From Arthrobacter sp. (GTDB taxonomy: Bacteria; Actinomycetota; Actinomycetes; Actinomycetales; Micrococcaceae): a stretch of DNA of 47,731 bases. Every line of letters begins with the position of its first letter. The first letter of the stretch is position 1. A program made the translations under genes and the position numbers. Below are positions 35,881-43,954 of this stretch, one piece after another. The stretch is from assembly GCF_031179985.1 (NCBI RefSeq), contig NZ_JAPSHJ010000018.1, forward strand, positions 31,751 through 79,481, given 5' to 3'. The notes below the pieces were generated by a model that was given only the letters and a program-made list of their open reading frames with translations, was not told the origin of the DNA and ran no database searches.

Positions 35881-37140
35881 CTATTTGCCGGTGGCGGCCG
35901 CGGCTTTCTGCTGGGCGGCCTTGAGCGCATCCTGGGATGACTGGGCGCCGCTGAGGGAATTCTGGACGGCGGTCCAGAGTTGTTCCGAGATCACGGGGTA
36001 GTCCGTGCCCAGGTTGTCGCTGGTACGGCCCTTGGCCTCGTTTACCGCCTCCACCCATACCTTCAGCTCCGGGTGTTCCTTCAGCAGCAGCTCCTGGCCC
36101 GGGACTGTCGCAGGGATGTAGTAGGCGAACGTGTTGGCAGTTTCCACCTGACCCTCAGTGGTGCTCATGCACTCCACGATCTTTGTCGACGTTGCGTAGC
36201 GGCTTTCATCCTTCTGGACGGGCATGAGCAAGAATTCGCCGCCGGTAGGGGCTGGCGCCACGCCACCGGCCTTGGACGGAATGGGGATGTAGCCGGTGGC
36301 GAAGCCGGCCTTTGCGGCGCTGTTGACCTGCCAGGTGCCGTTGACCACGAAACCGAAGTCACCGGTGAGGAACTCCTCCCACGTCGTGTTCTGAGAGTTG
36401 TTGATCACCGAGTTGGGCGCCAGCCCGTCCTTGACCCACGAGCTCCACAGGTCAAGCGCGCTGACCGCTTCGGTTGAATCAAGAGCGCTCAGCTTCGCCC
36501 CGGAGCCCCAGAAGAACGGCAGGAATTGGAAGGAGCCTTCCTCGGTGCCAATACCGGCGAAGGTAATGCCCTTGTGCCCGGAACCCTTGATGCTTTGCAA
36601 GGCTGCGGTTAGTGAATCCCAGCTGGTGATGGAAGCGGGGTCAACGCCGGCTTGGGCCAGAATGTCCTTGTTGTAATAAAGGGCCAAGGTGTTGGCGCCT
36701 ACCGGGATGCCGAATGTCTCGCCGTCCAGCTCACCGGCCGCGAGCAGGTTCGGTTCGATGGCTGAGGTATCCAGGCCCGCGGTCTTCATGTCCACCAGCG
36801 CCCCGGTTTCAGCCAGGGTGGAAACTGCAGGGTTGTCCAGCAGGATTACATCGGCGGACTTGCCCTCCTGCGCGGCGAGGAGTGCCTGGTTGGTAAGAGC
36901 CTGGGTGTCGTAGGCCGTGCGGGCAATGGTGACGCCGGCTTCCTGTCCGCACTTGTCGATCCGCTTGGCCCAGGCCGATGACGCTTCATGCTGGGGATAG
37001 GGATCCCAGACAGTGAAGCTTCCGCCGCCCTCCTGGGAGGCTGTTGCCTGTCCGGTTGTTCCTGAGCAACCGGTGGCAGCTAAAGCCAGGGACAACGCCC
37101 CCACAGTGGCAATGGCTATCTGGGTAAATTTTTTCGACAC
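35881..37140 (-). CDS. sugar-binding lipoprotein of the ABC importer
   Basis: A 419-residue extracellular solute-binding protein (family 1). The signal peptide ends in a lipobox with C25 (AATGC), so the protein is tethered to the membrane. Family marks are 'TVWDPYPQHEASSAWAKRIDKC', 'GIPVGANTLALYYNKDIL', and 'TWEEFLTGDFGFVVNGTWQ'. The GTG at 37140 has AAAGGA nine bases upstream and excludes a longer form. It is the first gene of the operon and divergent from the LacI gene. Substrate is inferred from the GH127 neighbour: an arabinose-containing oligosaccharide. Confidence 0.92.
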   Translation of the reverse strand: MSKKFTQIAIATVGALSLALAATGCSGTTGQATASQEGGGSFTVWDPYPQHEASSAWAKRIDKCGQEAGVTIARTAYDTQALTNQALLAAQEGKSADVILLDNPAVSTLAETGALVDMKTAGLDTSAIEPNLLAAGELDGETFGIPVGANTLALYYNKDILAQAGVDPASITSWDSLTAALQSIKGSGHKGITFAGIGTEEGSFQFLPFFWGSGAKLSALDSTEAVSALDLWSSWVKDGLAPNSVINNSQNTTWEEFLTGDFGFVVNGTWQVNSAAKAGFATGYIPIPSKAGGVAPAPTGGEFLLMPVQKDESRYATSTKIVECMSTTEGQVETANTFAYYIPATVPGQELLLKEHPELKVWVEAVNEAKGRTSDNLGTDYPVISEQLWTAVQNSLSGAQSSQDALKAAQQKAAAATGK

Positions 37141-37227
37141 GGCTGGTTGTCCTTTTCTCCGTTGAAAGATGACTGCTGACTGCAAGACCGACTGTTCCGC
37201 CAATTTCCACAAGACCGGAGCCTTCGC

Positions 37228-37348
37228 TTTCCGAAAATTCCGAAACTAGTTTCTGCCCGAAAACGTACCAGTGAAAATGGCGCTGGTCAACGGTCAGTCC
37301 AGCGCTTTCCGAAATGGCTGCGAAAGGATGCTTGATCATTTCCCGAAA
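37228..37348. promoter_or_regulatory. LacI-type operator cluster
   Basis: TTTCCGAAA occurs at 37228-37236 and 37306-37314, TTTCCCGAAA at 37339-37348, and the perfect palindrome GAAACTAGTTTC at 37242-37253. All lie in the 256-bp gap between the divergent binding-protein and LacI genes. Confidence 0.6.
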
Positions 37349-37396
37349 CTTTTCCGTTTGTGCAAGGATGGAGATGACGAATGCAAAGGGGACGTG

Positions 37397-38437
37397 ATGG
37401 CGAAGACCAGCAAACGGCCGGTACTTATCGATGTGGCGGCGGCAGCCGGCGTTTCGGTGGCAACCGCGTCGAAGGCGCTCAACGGCAGGCACCACGTCAA
37501 CGAGGCCACACGCAAGCGGGTGCTTGACGCCGCCGAACAGCTGAGATTCACGCCCAATCCGTTTGCGCAGGCGCTCAACTTTCCGGTCACAGGAACCATC
37601 GGAGTGCTCACTGCAGACTTATCGAGCAGGTTCGTCCTGCCCATCCTGATGGGCGTGGAGGAGGCGTTCGGCGCCGGCTCCACGTCCGTGATCATCAGCG
37701 ACGCACGCAACGACAGGGTCCGGGAACAGTTCCTCCTGCAGACGCTGGTTGCCAAGCGCGTGGATGGCATCATCGTCCTGGGTGCAGACGCCAATCCCCG
37801 CCAATCAATCTCTGCTGACGTCCCCGTCCCCGTGGTGTACGCCTACACACCCTCCGTTGTGGAAACCGATTGTTCCTACACGCCGGATAACGCCATGGGT
37901 GCCCGGCTGGCCATCGACCATCTGGTGGCCCGCGGCCGGAGAAACATTGCGATGCTCAACGGCGAACCCCGCTATGACGCAGCCACCGAACGTGGGGACG
38001 CGGCGGTGGAAACCCTCAAGAACCACGGGCTGGGGCTGGTCACCGGCGAAGTGCTGTACGGGGACTGGAGTGAACGGTGGGGCCGTCAAGGCGTGCAGGC
38101 GCTGCTCAATTCCGGGCTGCCCGTGGACGGGATCTTCTGCGGCAGCGACCAAATCGCCCGCGGCGTCGTGGACGAACTGCGAAATGGCGGAATATCCGTA
38201 CCACACGACGTCGCGGTGGTGGGCTTCGATAACTGGGAGCTGTTCAGCACCACATCCCAGCCGCCCCTGACCACAGTGGACATGAACCTCGAAGAGATGG
38301 GCCGGGCAGTGGCGGAGGAACTCCAGGCCGCCATCTCGGGAAAGCCGCGTACAGGAAATCACCGGTTACCCGTCCAACTCATTCCGCGCGAATCCACCGC
38401 CAGCCTCGCTCGCGGCGCGGGAAATCCCGGCGCATAG
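37397..38437 (+). CDS. LacI family repressor of the arabinoside locus
   Basis: A 346-residue regulator. The helix-turn-helix (residues about 8-30, 'VLIDVAAAAGVSVATASKALNG') and hinge helix are typical of LacI/GalR. The periplasmic-binding-protein-like core contains 'GTIGVLTADLSSRFVLPILMGVEEAFG', 'VDGIIVLGAD', 'HLVARGRRNIAMLNG', 'VDGIFCGSDQIARGVVDELRNGG' and 'VAVVGFDNWELF'. The ATG at 37397 has AAGGGG six bases upstream; earlier in-frame starts add a region unlike the family. It is divergent from the importer-hydrolase operon, and the operator cluster in the gap supports local control. Confidence 0.93.
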   Translation: MAKTSKRPVLIDVAAAAGVSVATASKALNGRHHVNEATRKRVLDAAEQLRFTPNPFAQALNFPVTGTIGVLTADLSSRFVLPILMGVEEAFGAGSTSVIISDARNDRVREQFLLQTLVAKRVDGIIVLGADANPRQSISADVPVPVVYAYTPSVVETDCSYTPDNAMGARLAIDHLVARGRRNIAMLNGEPRYDAATERGDAAVETLKNHGLGLVTGEVLYGDWSERWGRQGVQALLNSGLPVDGIFCGSDQIARGVVDELRNGGISVPHDVAVVGFDNWELFSTTSQPPLTTVDMNLEEMGRAVAEELQAAISGKPRTGNHRLPVQLIPRESTASLARGAGNPGA

Positions 38438-38554
38438 CAGAGCGATCCAAGGGCCAAGGTCCCAGCAGGAAACAGGGATCTGGACGCCGAGGAGGCTAAG
38501 GGAGCGGGTGGTGAGGTTGGCCACGAAAACTGGCCCGCCGGCGTCGGGCGTTGC

Positions 38555-38560
38555 TAGGCT
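38555..38560 (+). promoter_or_regulatory. -10 box of the SMR operon
   Basis: TAGGCT lies 7 bases before the start of the leader hairpin at 38568, so the transcript would begin at or next to that hairpin. Confidence 0.45.
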
Positions 38561-38567
38561 GGAATGA

Positions 38568-38586
38568 AGGGTCCGCACCGGACCCT
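38568..38586 (+). promoter_or_regulatory. 5' hairpin of the SMR leader
   Basis: Eight-base arms (AGGGTCCG and CGGACCCT) with a CAC loop form a perfect stem directly before the aptamer. Confidence 0.65.
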
Positions 38587-38627
38587 CCGGACGACGGTTC
38601 AGTACCCGGCACGCGACAAGACTGGCC
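38587..38627 (+). ncRNA. guanidine-III riboswitch (ykkC-III)
   Basis: The sequence carries the conserved blocks of the guanidine-III aptamer in order: CCGGACGA (38587-38594), GTACCCGG (38602-38609) and GACAAGAC (38615-38622). P1 pairs CCGG (38587-38590) with CCGG (38606-38609). The pseudoknot stem P2 pairs TCAGT (38599-38603) with ACTGG (38621-38625). A Shine-Dalgarno (AAAGGAA) begins 1 base after the aptamer and 12-14 bases before the SMR start codon, as in known members where ligand binding frees the ribosome site. The downstream genes are SMR exporters, the usual targets. I recognised it from the known consensus and could not run a covariance model. Confidence 0.85.
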
Positions 38628-38639
38628 AAAGGAACTGTC

Positions 38640-38963
38640 ATGTCTTGGATAATTCTTATCCTCTCCGGTGCGCTTGAGGCCGTTTGGGCCGCTGCCCTGC
38701 ACCGGACCTTCCAAGCCACAGGCCGCCGTCGGACTCTTCCCGCCCTGCTGTTCCTGGTCTCCGTCATCGCGAGTACCGGTGGACTGGCAATTGCCATGCA
38801 ATCCATCCCCACCGGCACTGCTTATGCGGTCTGGGTGGGCGTGGGAGTTGTGCTGACCAGCGCCTACGCGATCATCACCAAAGTGGAACAGGCGACGGCG
38901 GCGCGGCTCCTGCTGCTCGGCGGGATTGCAGCCTGTGTCGTCGGCCTGAAAGTGGTGGCGTGA
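38640..38963 (+). CDS. SMR exporter subunit, probable guanidinium exporter (Gdx type)
   Basis: A 107-residue four-helix exporter. E13 and W16 in 'SGALEAVWAAAL' are the proton/substrate-coupling residues of the Gdx subtype; the conserved 'GTAYAVWVGVGVV' loop is at about 59-71. The small multidrug resistance family splits into multidrug (EmrE-like) and guanidinium (Gdx-like) groups; the riboswitch in the leader favours the second. AAAGGAA precedes the ATG. Its stop overlaps the second subunit start (TGATG), so the two are coupled and may act as a heterodimer. Confidence 0.9.
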   Translation: MSWIILILSGALEAVWAAALHRTFQATGRRRTLPALLFLVSVIASTGGLAIAMQSIPTGTAYAVWVGVGVVLTSAYAIITKVEQATAARLLLLGGIAACVVGLKVVA

Positions 38964-39334
38964 TGCTCTCGAAAGCCGCAATTGCCTGGGGTGTCCTACT
39001 GGCTTCGGCCGTTCTCGAAGCCGTGTGGGCCACCGCCCTTGGCTTATCTGACGGCTTCACCAGGCCCCTGCCCACCATGGTTTTCGCAGCCACGGCAACC
39101 CTGAGCATGCTCGGCCTCGGCCTGGCCGTGAAGCAGATTCCGCTGGGGACGGCCTACGCGGTTTGGGTGGGAATCGGTGCGGCCCTGACCGTTGGGTGGG
39201 CGATGGCCACCGGCGTCGAACCGGCCAGTCCGCTCAAGTTGCTGTTCATCGCGGGAATCGTTGCCTGTGCGGCGGGCCTGAAGATGCTGCCAGGCCATGG
39301 TTCGGCGGACCCGGAAGCGCTCCCGCCCAGTTAG
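38963..39334 (+). CDS. SMR exporter second subunit
   Basis: A 123-residue four-helix protein. E19 in 'LASAVLEAVWATAL' matches E13 of the first subunit, and 'GTAYAVWVGIGAAL' repeats the same loop. It has a longer, Pro/Ser-rich C-terminal tail and a short N-terminal extension. SMR pairs of this kind (for example EbrAB, and NepAB of Arthrobacter nicotinovorans) work as heterodimers with subunits inserted in opposite orientation. Charge differences between the two fit that idea: the first subunit has basic loops, the second is less basic. Confidence 0.9.
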   Translation: MLSKAAIAWGVLLASAVLEAVWATALGLSDGFTRPLPTMVFAATATLSMLGLGLAVKQIPLGTAYAVWVGIGAALTVGWAMATGVEPASPLKLLFIAGIVACAAGLKMLPGHGSADPEALPPS

Positions 39335-39419
39335 TCGAGCCCCTGACGGCGTGTTGCGAAAGGCGCGCCGCTCCAGGGGCAGGCGGCGGACAGCAACTGG
39401 GCTGGAGCGTCCGGAGCAC

Positions 39420-39425
39420 TAGGAT
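39420..39425 (+). promoter_or_regulatory. -10 box of a probable leaderless promoter (kinase gene)
   Basis: TAGGAT lies 6 bases before the ATG at 39432, with no Shine-Dalgarno. Confidence 0.4.
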
Positions 39426-39431
39426 TTTGCC

Positions 39432-40058
39432 ATGGATTCTCCCGAAATTGTGCTGGCAGTGGATACGTTGCGCCACCGGATCGAAGCAGGGAACAGGACC
39501 CTGCTGGGCATCACAGGCTCCCCGGGAGTGGGCAAGTCCACGTTTGCCGCCTACCTCCAGGACGCCTTCGGTCCCAAAACCGCCGTGGTGGTTCCCATGG
39601 ACGGCTTCCACCTGGGCAACGCGATTATCGACGGTACGCCCCTGAAGCATCGCAAGGGCGCCATTGATACGTTCGACGTCGGCGGTTATCTTTCGCTGCT
39701 GCAGCGGCTCAGGCGGCGGGATGAGGACGTGGTTTATGCCCCGGACTTCCGGCGTTCCATTGACGAACCCGTGGCGGCTTCCATCGCCATTCCTGCGGCG
39801 CTTCCCCTGGTGATTACCGAGGGAAACTATCTGCTCGCGGACCACCCGCAATGGCGGGAGGTCAGGGCACAACTGGACGAGGTCTGGTTCATTGAGGTGC
39901 CGGCCAGCATCCGGATGTCGCGGCTTGTGGAACGTCACGTGCTGTTCGGCAAGGAACGGAGCGCGGCGGAAGCGTGGGCTGGCGGTTCTGACCAGGCCAA
40001 TGCAGAGCTGATCGAAAAAACGAAGGCCTTTGCGGACCGGATCATCAGCTGGTCCTAA
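39432..40058 (+). CDS. PRK/uridine-kinase-like nucleoside/nucleotide kinase
   Basis: A 208-residue P-loop kinase. Walker A is GSPGVGKST (29-37). Other family marks are 'VVVPMDGFHLGNAII' (substrate Asp), 'RKGAIDTFDVGGYLSLLQRL', 'YAPDFRRSIDEP' and 'PLVITEGNYLLAD' (Walker B-like). This branch of the phosphoribulokinase/uridine kinase superfamily contains enzymes annotated as nucleoside, fructose or pantothenate kinases; the true substrate is not determined. It stands alone and is followed by the aldo/keto reductase gene. Confidence 0.85.
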   Translation: MDSPEIVLAVDTLRHRIEAGNRTLLGITGSPGVGKSTFAAYLQDAFGPKTAVVVPMDGFHLGNAIIDGTPLKHRKGAIDTFDVGGYLSLLQRLRRRDEDVVYAPDFRRSIDEPVAASIAIPAALPLVITEGNYLLADHPQWREVRAQLDEVWFIEVPASIRMSRLVERHVLFGKERSAAEAWAGGSDQANAELIEKTKAFADRIISWS

Positions 40059-40146
40059 GGGACGCCTCCTACGATGACGGAATACCTTGACCGGCCGCGG
40101 GGTTCTTGGCTGGGACAACACTTCAGAGCAGCGAACGGAGCGCATC

Positions 40147-41142
40147 ATGACTGCAGCATCAGTAGAGCTCGGCGACGGCCTTAAGGTCAGCCCACTGGGA
40201 TTTGGCGGGATGGCGTTGACGCCGGTTTACGGAGAAGTGGATCAAGGCGACGCGTTACGTACCCTTCATCACGCTGTGGATGCGGGAGTCAGCTTCATTG
40301 ACACCGCAGATGTCTACGGCGCAGGCAGCAATGAGGAACTGATCGCGCAACTGCTGGCCGAGCGGCGGGGTGAAGTCCAGCTCGCCACCAAGTTCGGCAT
40401 TGTCGGGAACCCGCACGATGGTTACACCGGCATACGAGGGGATGCCGCCTATATCAAGCAAGCGGTGGAAGACAGCCTCCGCCGCCTGGGCACGGACACC
40501 ATCGACCTTTACTACATGCACCGCCGCGACCTCAGCGTTCCGCTAGCGGAAACCATTGAGGCCATGGCGGAGCTGGTGCGCGAGGGTAAGGTCCTGCACC
40601 TGGGCTTGTCCGAGGTGACCGCCGCTGAGTTGCGGGAAGCCAACAACATCCACCCCATCGCGGCAGTCCAGAGTGAATGGTCCATCTGGAGCCGCGACGT
40701 GGAAAGGAACGTTGTCCCCACTGCTGCCGAGCTTGGAGTGGGCTTTGTCCCCTACTCACCCCTCGGACGCGGGTTCCTGACCGGAACCGTGGACGCTACC
40801 CAGCTGTCCGACACTGACTTCCGGCGGCGGATCCCCCGTTTCGCTGAGGATGCAGCTGACGCCAACCAAGGGGTAGTGGCGGCCGTGCAGTCTGTTGCCG
40901 GGGAGCTCGGAGCAACTGCCGCTCAGGTTGCCCTCGCCTGGCTGCTCGCCCACGGTCGGCGTCTCGGCATTCCGGTCGTGCCGATCCCTGGTACCCGGAA
41001 GGCGCACCGGATTGACGAGAACCTGGGGGCGCTTTCTCTGAACTTCACCCCATCACAACTGGAGACGCTCGACGCCGCTGCGGACGCCGTCGTCGGCTCC
41101 CGGTCCGCTGACCCGAAGTGGGTATCGCAGGGGCGTGAATAG
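40147..41142 (+). CDS. aldo/keto reductase
   Basis: A 331-residue NADPH-dependent TIM-barrel oxidoreductase. The catalytic tetrad is visible: Asp and Tyr in 'FIDTADVYGAGSNEELI', Lys in 'LATKFGI', and His in 'YYMHRRD'. The NADPH-binding C-terminus has 'VPIPGTRKAHRIDENLGA'. The sequence is close to the AKR13-type reductases. The ATG at 40147 has GGAG about 7 bases upstream; an earlier in-frame start gives an atypical N-terminus. It ends 3 bp before the MBL gene, so the two are probably co-transcribed. Substrate is unknown. Confidence 0.93.
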   Translation: MTAASVELGDGLKVSPLGFGGMALTPVYGEVDQGDALRTLHHAVDAGVSFIDTADVYGAGSNEELIAQLLAERRGEVQLATKFGIVGNPHDGYTGIRGDAAYIKQAVEDSLRRLGTDTIDLYYMHRRDLSVPLAETIEAMAELVREGKVLHLGLSEVTAAELREANNIHPIAAVQSEWSIWSRDVERNVVPTAAELGVGFVPYSPLGRGFLTGTVDATQLSDTDFRRRIPRFAEDAADANQGVVAAVQSVAGELGATAAQVALAWLLAHGRRLGIPVVPIPGTRKAHRIDENLGALSLNFTPSQLETLDAAADAVVGSRSADPKWVSQGRE

Positions 41143-41145
41143 CGC

Positions 41146-41796
41146 ATGGACTCGCTGATTCACTCACTCAGGGACATCACCATCCGCCGCATTTCCGTCA
41201 GCGAGATGGACAACAATGTATATCTGCTCACCGCCAAGAAGTCCGGCGCGCAGCTGTTGATCGATGCCGCGGATGACCTGCCTGCGATCCTGAACCTGCT
41301 CTCTGACGCGGCCGCCGATACTGCTGCCGCACCCAAGCTGACGCTGATCGCCACCACCCACCAGCATTGGGACCACGTCCGGGCGCTTCCGGAGCTCGTG
41401 AAAACCACCGGTGCAAAAACAGCGGCCGGAACGGATGATGCTCCGGAGCTGCCCGTGCCCGTCGATGTGCTGCTGGACCATGGGGACGTCGGCAACTTCG
41501 ATGGCTTCGATGTGGCGGCCGTGCACCTGCGCGGGCACACGCCGGGCTCGGTGGCGCTGGTGTACCAGGACCCGAAGGGACCGGCCCACATCTTCTCGGG
41601 CGATTCCCTGTTTCCGGGCGGGGTGGGCAACACCCAGAAGGACGCCGAGCGGTTCAACCAGCTGATCACTGACGTTACCGAGCGGCTGTTTGCCATGTAC
41701 CCGGATGACACCGTGGTGCACCCAGGCCACGGCAAACCCACTACCCTTGGTGCCGAACGCCCACACCTGGAAGAGTGGCGCGCCCGCGGCTGGTGA
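41146..41796 (+). CDS. MBL-fold metallohydrolase, glyoxalase II-like
   Basis: A 216-residue metallo-beta-lactamase fold hydrolase. The two-metal site is complete: H72, H74, D76 and H77 in 'THQHWDH', H131 in 'GHTPGS', D153 in 'SGDSLF', and H195 in 'VVHPGHG'. Glyoxalase II-type proteins hydrolyse thioesters, but actinobacteria use mycothiol or bacillithiol rather than glutathione, so the substrate is probably a mycothiol or other thioester. It starts 3 bp after the aldo/keto reductase stop, which suggests a shared role in carbonyl detoxification. Confidence 0.9.
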   Translation: MDSLIHSLRDITIRRISVSEMDNNVYLLTAKKSGAQLLIDAADDLPAILNLLSDAAADTAAAPKLTLIATTHQHWDHVRALPELVKTTGAKTAAGTDDAPELPVPVDVLLDHGDVGNFDGFDVAAVHLRGHTPGSVALVYQDPKGPAHIFSGDSLFPGGVGNTQKDAERFNQLITDVTERLFAMYPDDTVVHPGHGKPTTLGAERPHLEEWRARGW

Positions 41797-41838
41797 CGGC
41801 CCGGGTGGCGCCCGGACGTTGAGACGCGCTACGAAAAA

Positions 41839-41874
41839 GGACGGCCGCACCCTGGATCCAGGGTGCGGCCGTCC
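41839..41874 (-). terminator. terminator of the DEAD-box helicase gene, perfect 36-base palindrome
   Basis: Two exact 18-base arms meet at GGATCC. On the minus strand the stem is followed by TTTTT, 34 bases after the helicase stop, a classic intrinsic terminator. It may also stop the MBL gene from the other side. Confidence 0.85.
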
Positions 41875-41907
41875 GATTCTGTCGCGGATATCTGTAAAGT
41901 CAGGGCC

Positions 41908-43779
41908 TTAGCGGCCGCGGCGTTCGTTCGATGCCGGAGCCGAGGCGCGACGGGGGCCGCTGCGCGCCGGACGGCCTGAGCCGCCGTTGCCGCCGGACTT
42001 CGAGCCTCCGTTGCCGCCACCTGAGTAGGATCCGCCGGATGTGCCGCCAGTGTTCGAGGACCAAACAGCAGCGTTTCCGCCTGACTTGGCGCCGGCAGCG
42101 GCACGCTGACCGGTTCCGGCAGCACGCTGACCGGTTGCCGGACGTCCGCCACGCTGGCCACCTGTTGCGCCGGAGCGGGCTGCGCCGCCACGGGTATCAG
42201 CAGCGCGTCCGTCGGATCCGCGGCCAGCCGCTGCACGGCCACCTGCCGCGGGAACGTCGTTGCGGTGTGAGTTGTACGCAGACGTCCGGGTGCGGGCGCT
42301 GCGACGGGCAGCGCGCTCGGCGTCCAGGCGGTCCTCGTTGCGCTCGGTGACGCGCTCCGCAGCATTGCGGGCAGCGGCCTGGCCTTCATAGGCCACAGCA
42401 CGACGCTCGGCGCGGGGCAGGTCCGTGCGGGGCGCCTCAGCTGAAACGCGTCCGCGTCCGCCACGGCCGCCACGGCCACCGGCAGTGGGAGAACCCTGGG
42501 TGGAGCGGCGGGCGCGCTTTCGTTCGGCGTTGGCACCGGTGGAGGTGCCGCCGCCCTGCTGCTGCGCCTTGGCAGCAAGGAGAGCTGCGCGGGTGCGGGG
42601 ATCGATCTTGTCGGCCATTTCGCCCACCAGTTCAGCAACCAGGGGTGAGTTGGCGGTAACGCGCTCGAAGTTGACCTCGACGCCGGCAGCCTTCATCAGC
42701 TTCTTGACGTCCGACTGCTGCTCGGGCAGGGTCAGCGTAACCACAGTTCCGTCCGAACCCGCGCGGGCCGTACGGCCTGAACGGTGCAGGTACGCCTTGT
42801 GCTCGGTGGGCGGGTCAACGTGGATGACCAGTTCGACGTCGTCCACGTGGACACCGCGGGCGGCGACGTCGGTGGCCACCAGGACGCGGACGTCGCCGTT
42901 GGAGAACTCGGCGAGGTTGCGGTCACGGGCGTTCTGCGACAGGTTGCCGTGAAGATCGACGGCGGGGATGCCGGCATCGGTCAGGGTCTTGGCAAGCTTG
43001 CGGGCGTGGTGCTTGGTGCGCATGAAGAGCACGCGGCGGCCGGATCCCGAGGCGAGCTCAACGATCAGCTGCTTCTTGACGGTCTGGTCGTTGACCACCA
43101 GCACGTGGTGCTCCATGGTGGTCACGGCGGCCTGCGGATCGTCAACGGAGTGCGTCAGGGGGTTGGACAGGTAACGCTGGACGATCTTGTCCACACCGTT
43201 GTCCAGCGTGGCGGAGAACAGCAGGCGCTGGCCCTGGCTCGGGGTCATGTCCATGAGCTTCTTGACGACGGGCAGGAAGCCGAGGTCAGCCATATGGTCG
43301 GCCTCGTCCAGCACGGTGATCTCGACGGCTTCAAGGGTCAGGATGCGCTGGCGGATCAGGTCCTCGAGGCGGCCCGGGCAGGCGATGACGATGTCGACCC
43401 CGGCGCGGAGTGCCTTCTCCTGGCGCGCCTGGGAGATGCCGCCGTAAATCACGGTGGTATTCAGGCCGGCAGCCTTGGCAAGCGGCTCGATGGTTGCGTT
43501 GATCTGGGTGGCCAGCTCACGGGTGGGTGCAAGAACCAGGCCCATGGGGCGGCCGGGCTTGCGGAAGTGCTTGGCTTCCCGCTCAGCGAGTCTTGCTACA
43601 AGCGGGATAGCGAAGGCAATGGTCTTGCCGGAGCCGGTGCGGCCGCGGCCAAGGACGTCGCGTCCGGCCAGGGTGTCCGGAAGGGTCTTGACCTGGATGG
43701 GGAACGGTTCCACGATCCCCTGGGCTGTCAGGGTGTCGGCGAGTGCTTTGGGCGTGCCGAGGGCAGCGAAAGTAGTCAT
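41908..43779 (-). CDS. DEAD-box RNA helicase with long RG-rich tail
   Basis: A 623-residue RNA helicase. The core (about 1-370) has the Q motif 'PFPIQ', Walker A 'GRTGSGKT', 'APTREL', 'DEAD', 'SAT', 'ATDVAARGVHVDDVELVIHV' and 'HRSGRTARAG'. From about residue 410 to the end the protein is low-complexity: Arg, Gly, Ala and Ser with several GQRAAG-like and SGGN-like repeats, an unstructured RNA-binding tail as in CsdA- or RhlE-type helicases. Such enzymes unwind RNA in ribosome assembly and cold adaptation. The ATG at 43779 is chosen over TTG at 43788. A structured RNA with U6 lies 176 bases upstream. Confidence 0.93.
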   Translation of the reverse strand: MTTFAALGTPKALADTLTAQGIVEPFPIQVKTLPDTLAGRDVLGRGRTGSGKTIAFAIPLVARLAEREAKHFRKPGRPMGLVLAPTRELATQINATIEPLAKAAGLNTTVIYGGISQARQEKALRAGVDIVIACPGRLEDLIRQRILTLEAVEITVLDEADHMADLGFLPVVKKLMDMTPSQGQRLLFSATLDNGVDKIVQRYLSNPLTHSVDDPQAAVTTMEHHVLVVNDQTVKKQLIVELASGSGRRVLFMRTKHHARKLAKTLTDAGIPAVDLHGNLSQNARDRNLAEFSNGDVRVLVATDVAARGVHVDDVELVIHVDPPTEHKAYLHRSGRTARAGSDGTVVTLTLPEQQSDVKKLMKAAGVEVNFERVTANSPLVAELVGEMADKIDPRTRAALLAAKAQQQGGGTSTGANAERKRARRSTQGSPTAGGRGGRGGRGRVSAEAPRTDLPRAERRAVAYEGQAAARNAAERVTERNEDRLDAERAARRSARTRTSAYNSHRNDVPAAGGRAAAGRGSDGRAADTRGGAARSGATGGQRGGRPATGQRAAGTGQRAAAGAKSGGNAAVWSSNTGGTSGGSYSGGGNGGSKSGGNGGSGRPARSGPRRASAPASNERRGR

Positions 43780-43954
43780 GTGTTTCAAAGGTCTTTCAGG
43801 CGGTATCCATGTGGATATCGGCCCCCGACGCCGGTTGGCTCAGGGGTTCGCCGAAGAAAAGTCAGGTGATCAACCAGGCTGCTGCCATATTGCAAGGGCG
43901 GAAGTCGGGACCAAATAGAACGCGTTCATCGACGCAGGATGTGCCTCTCACATG

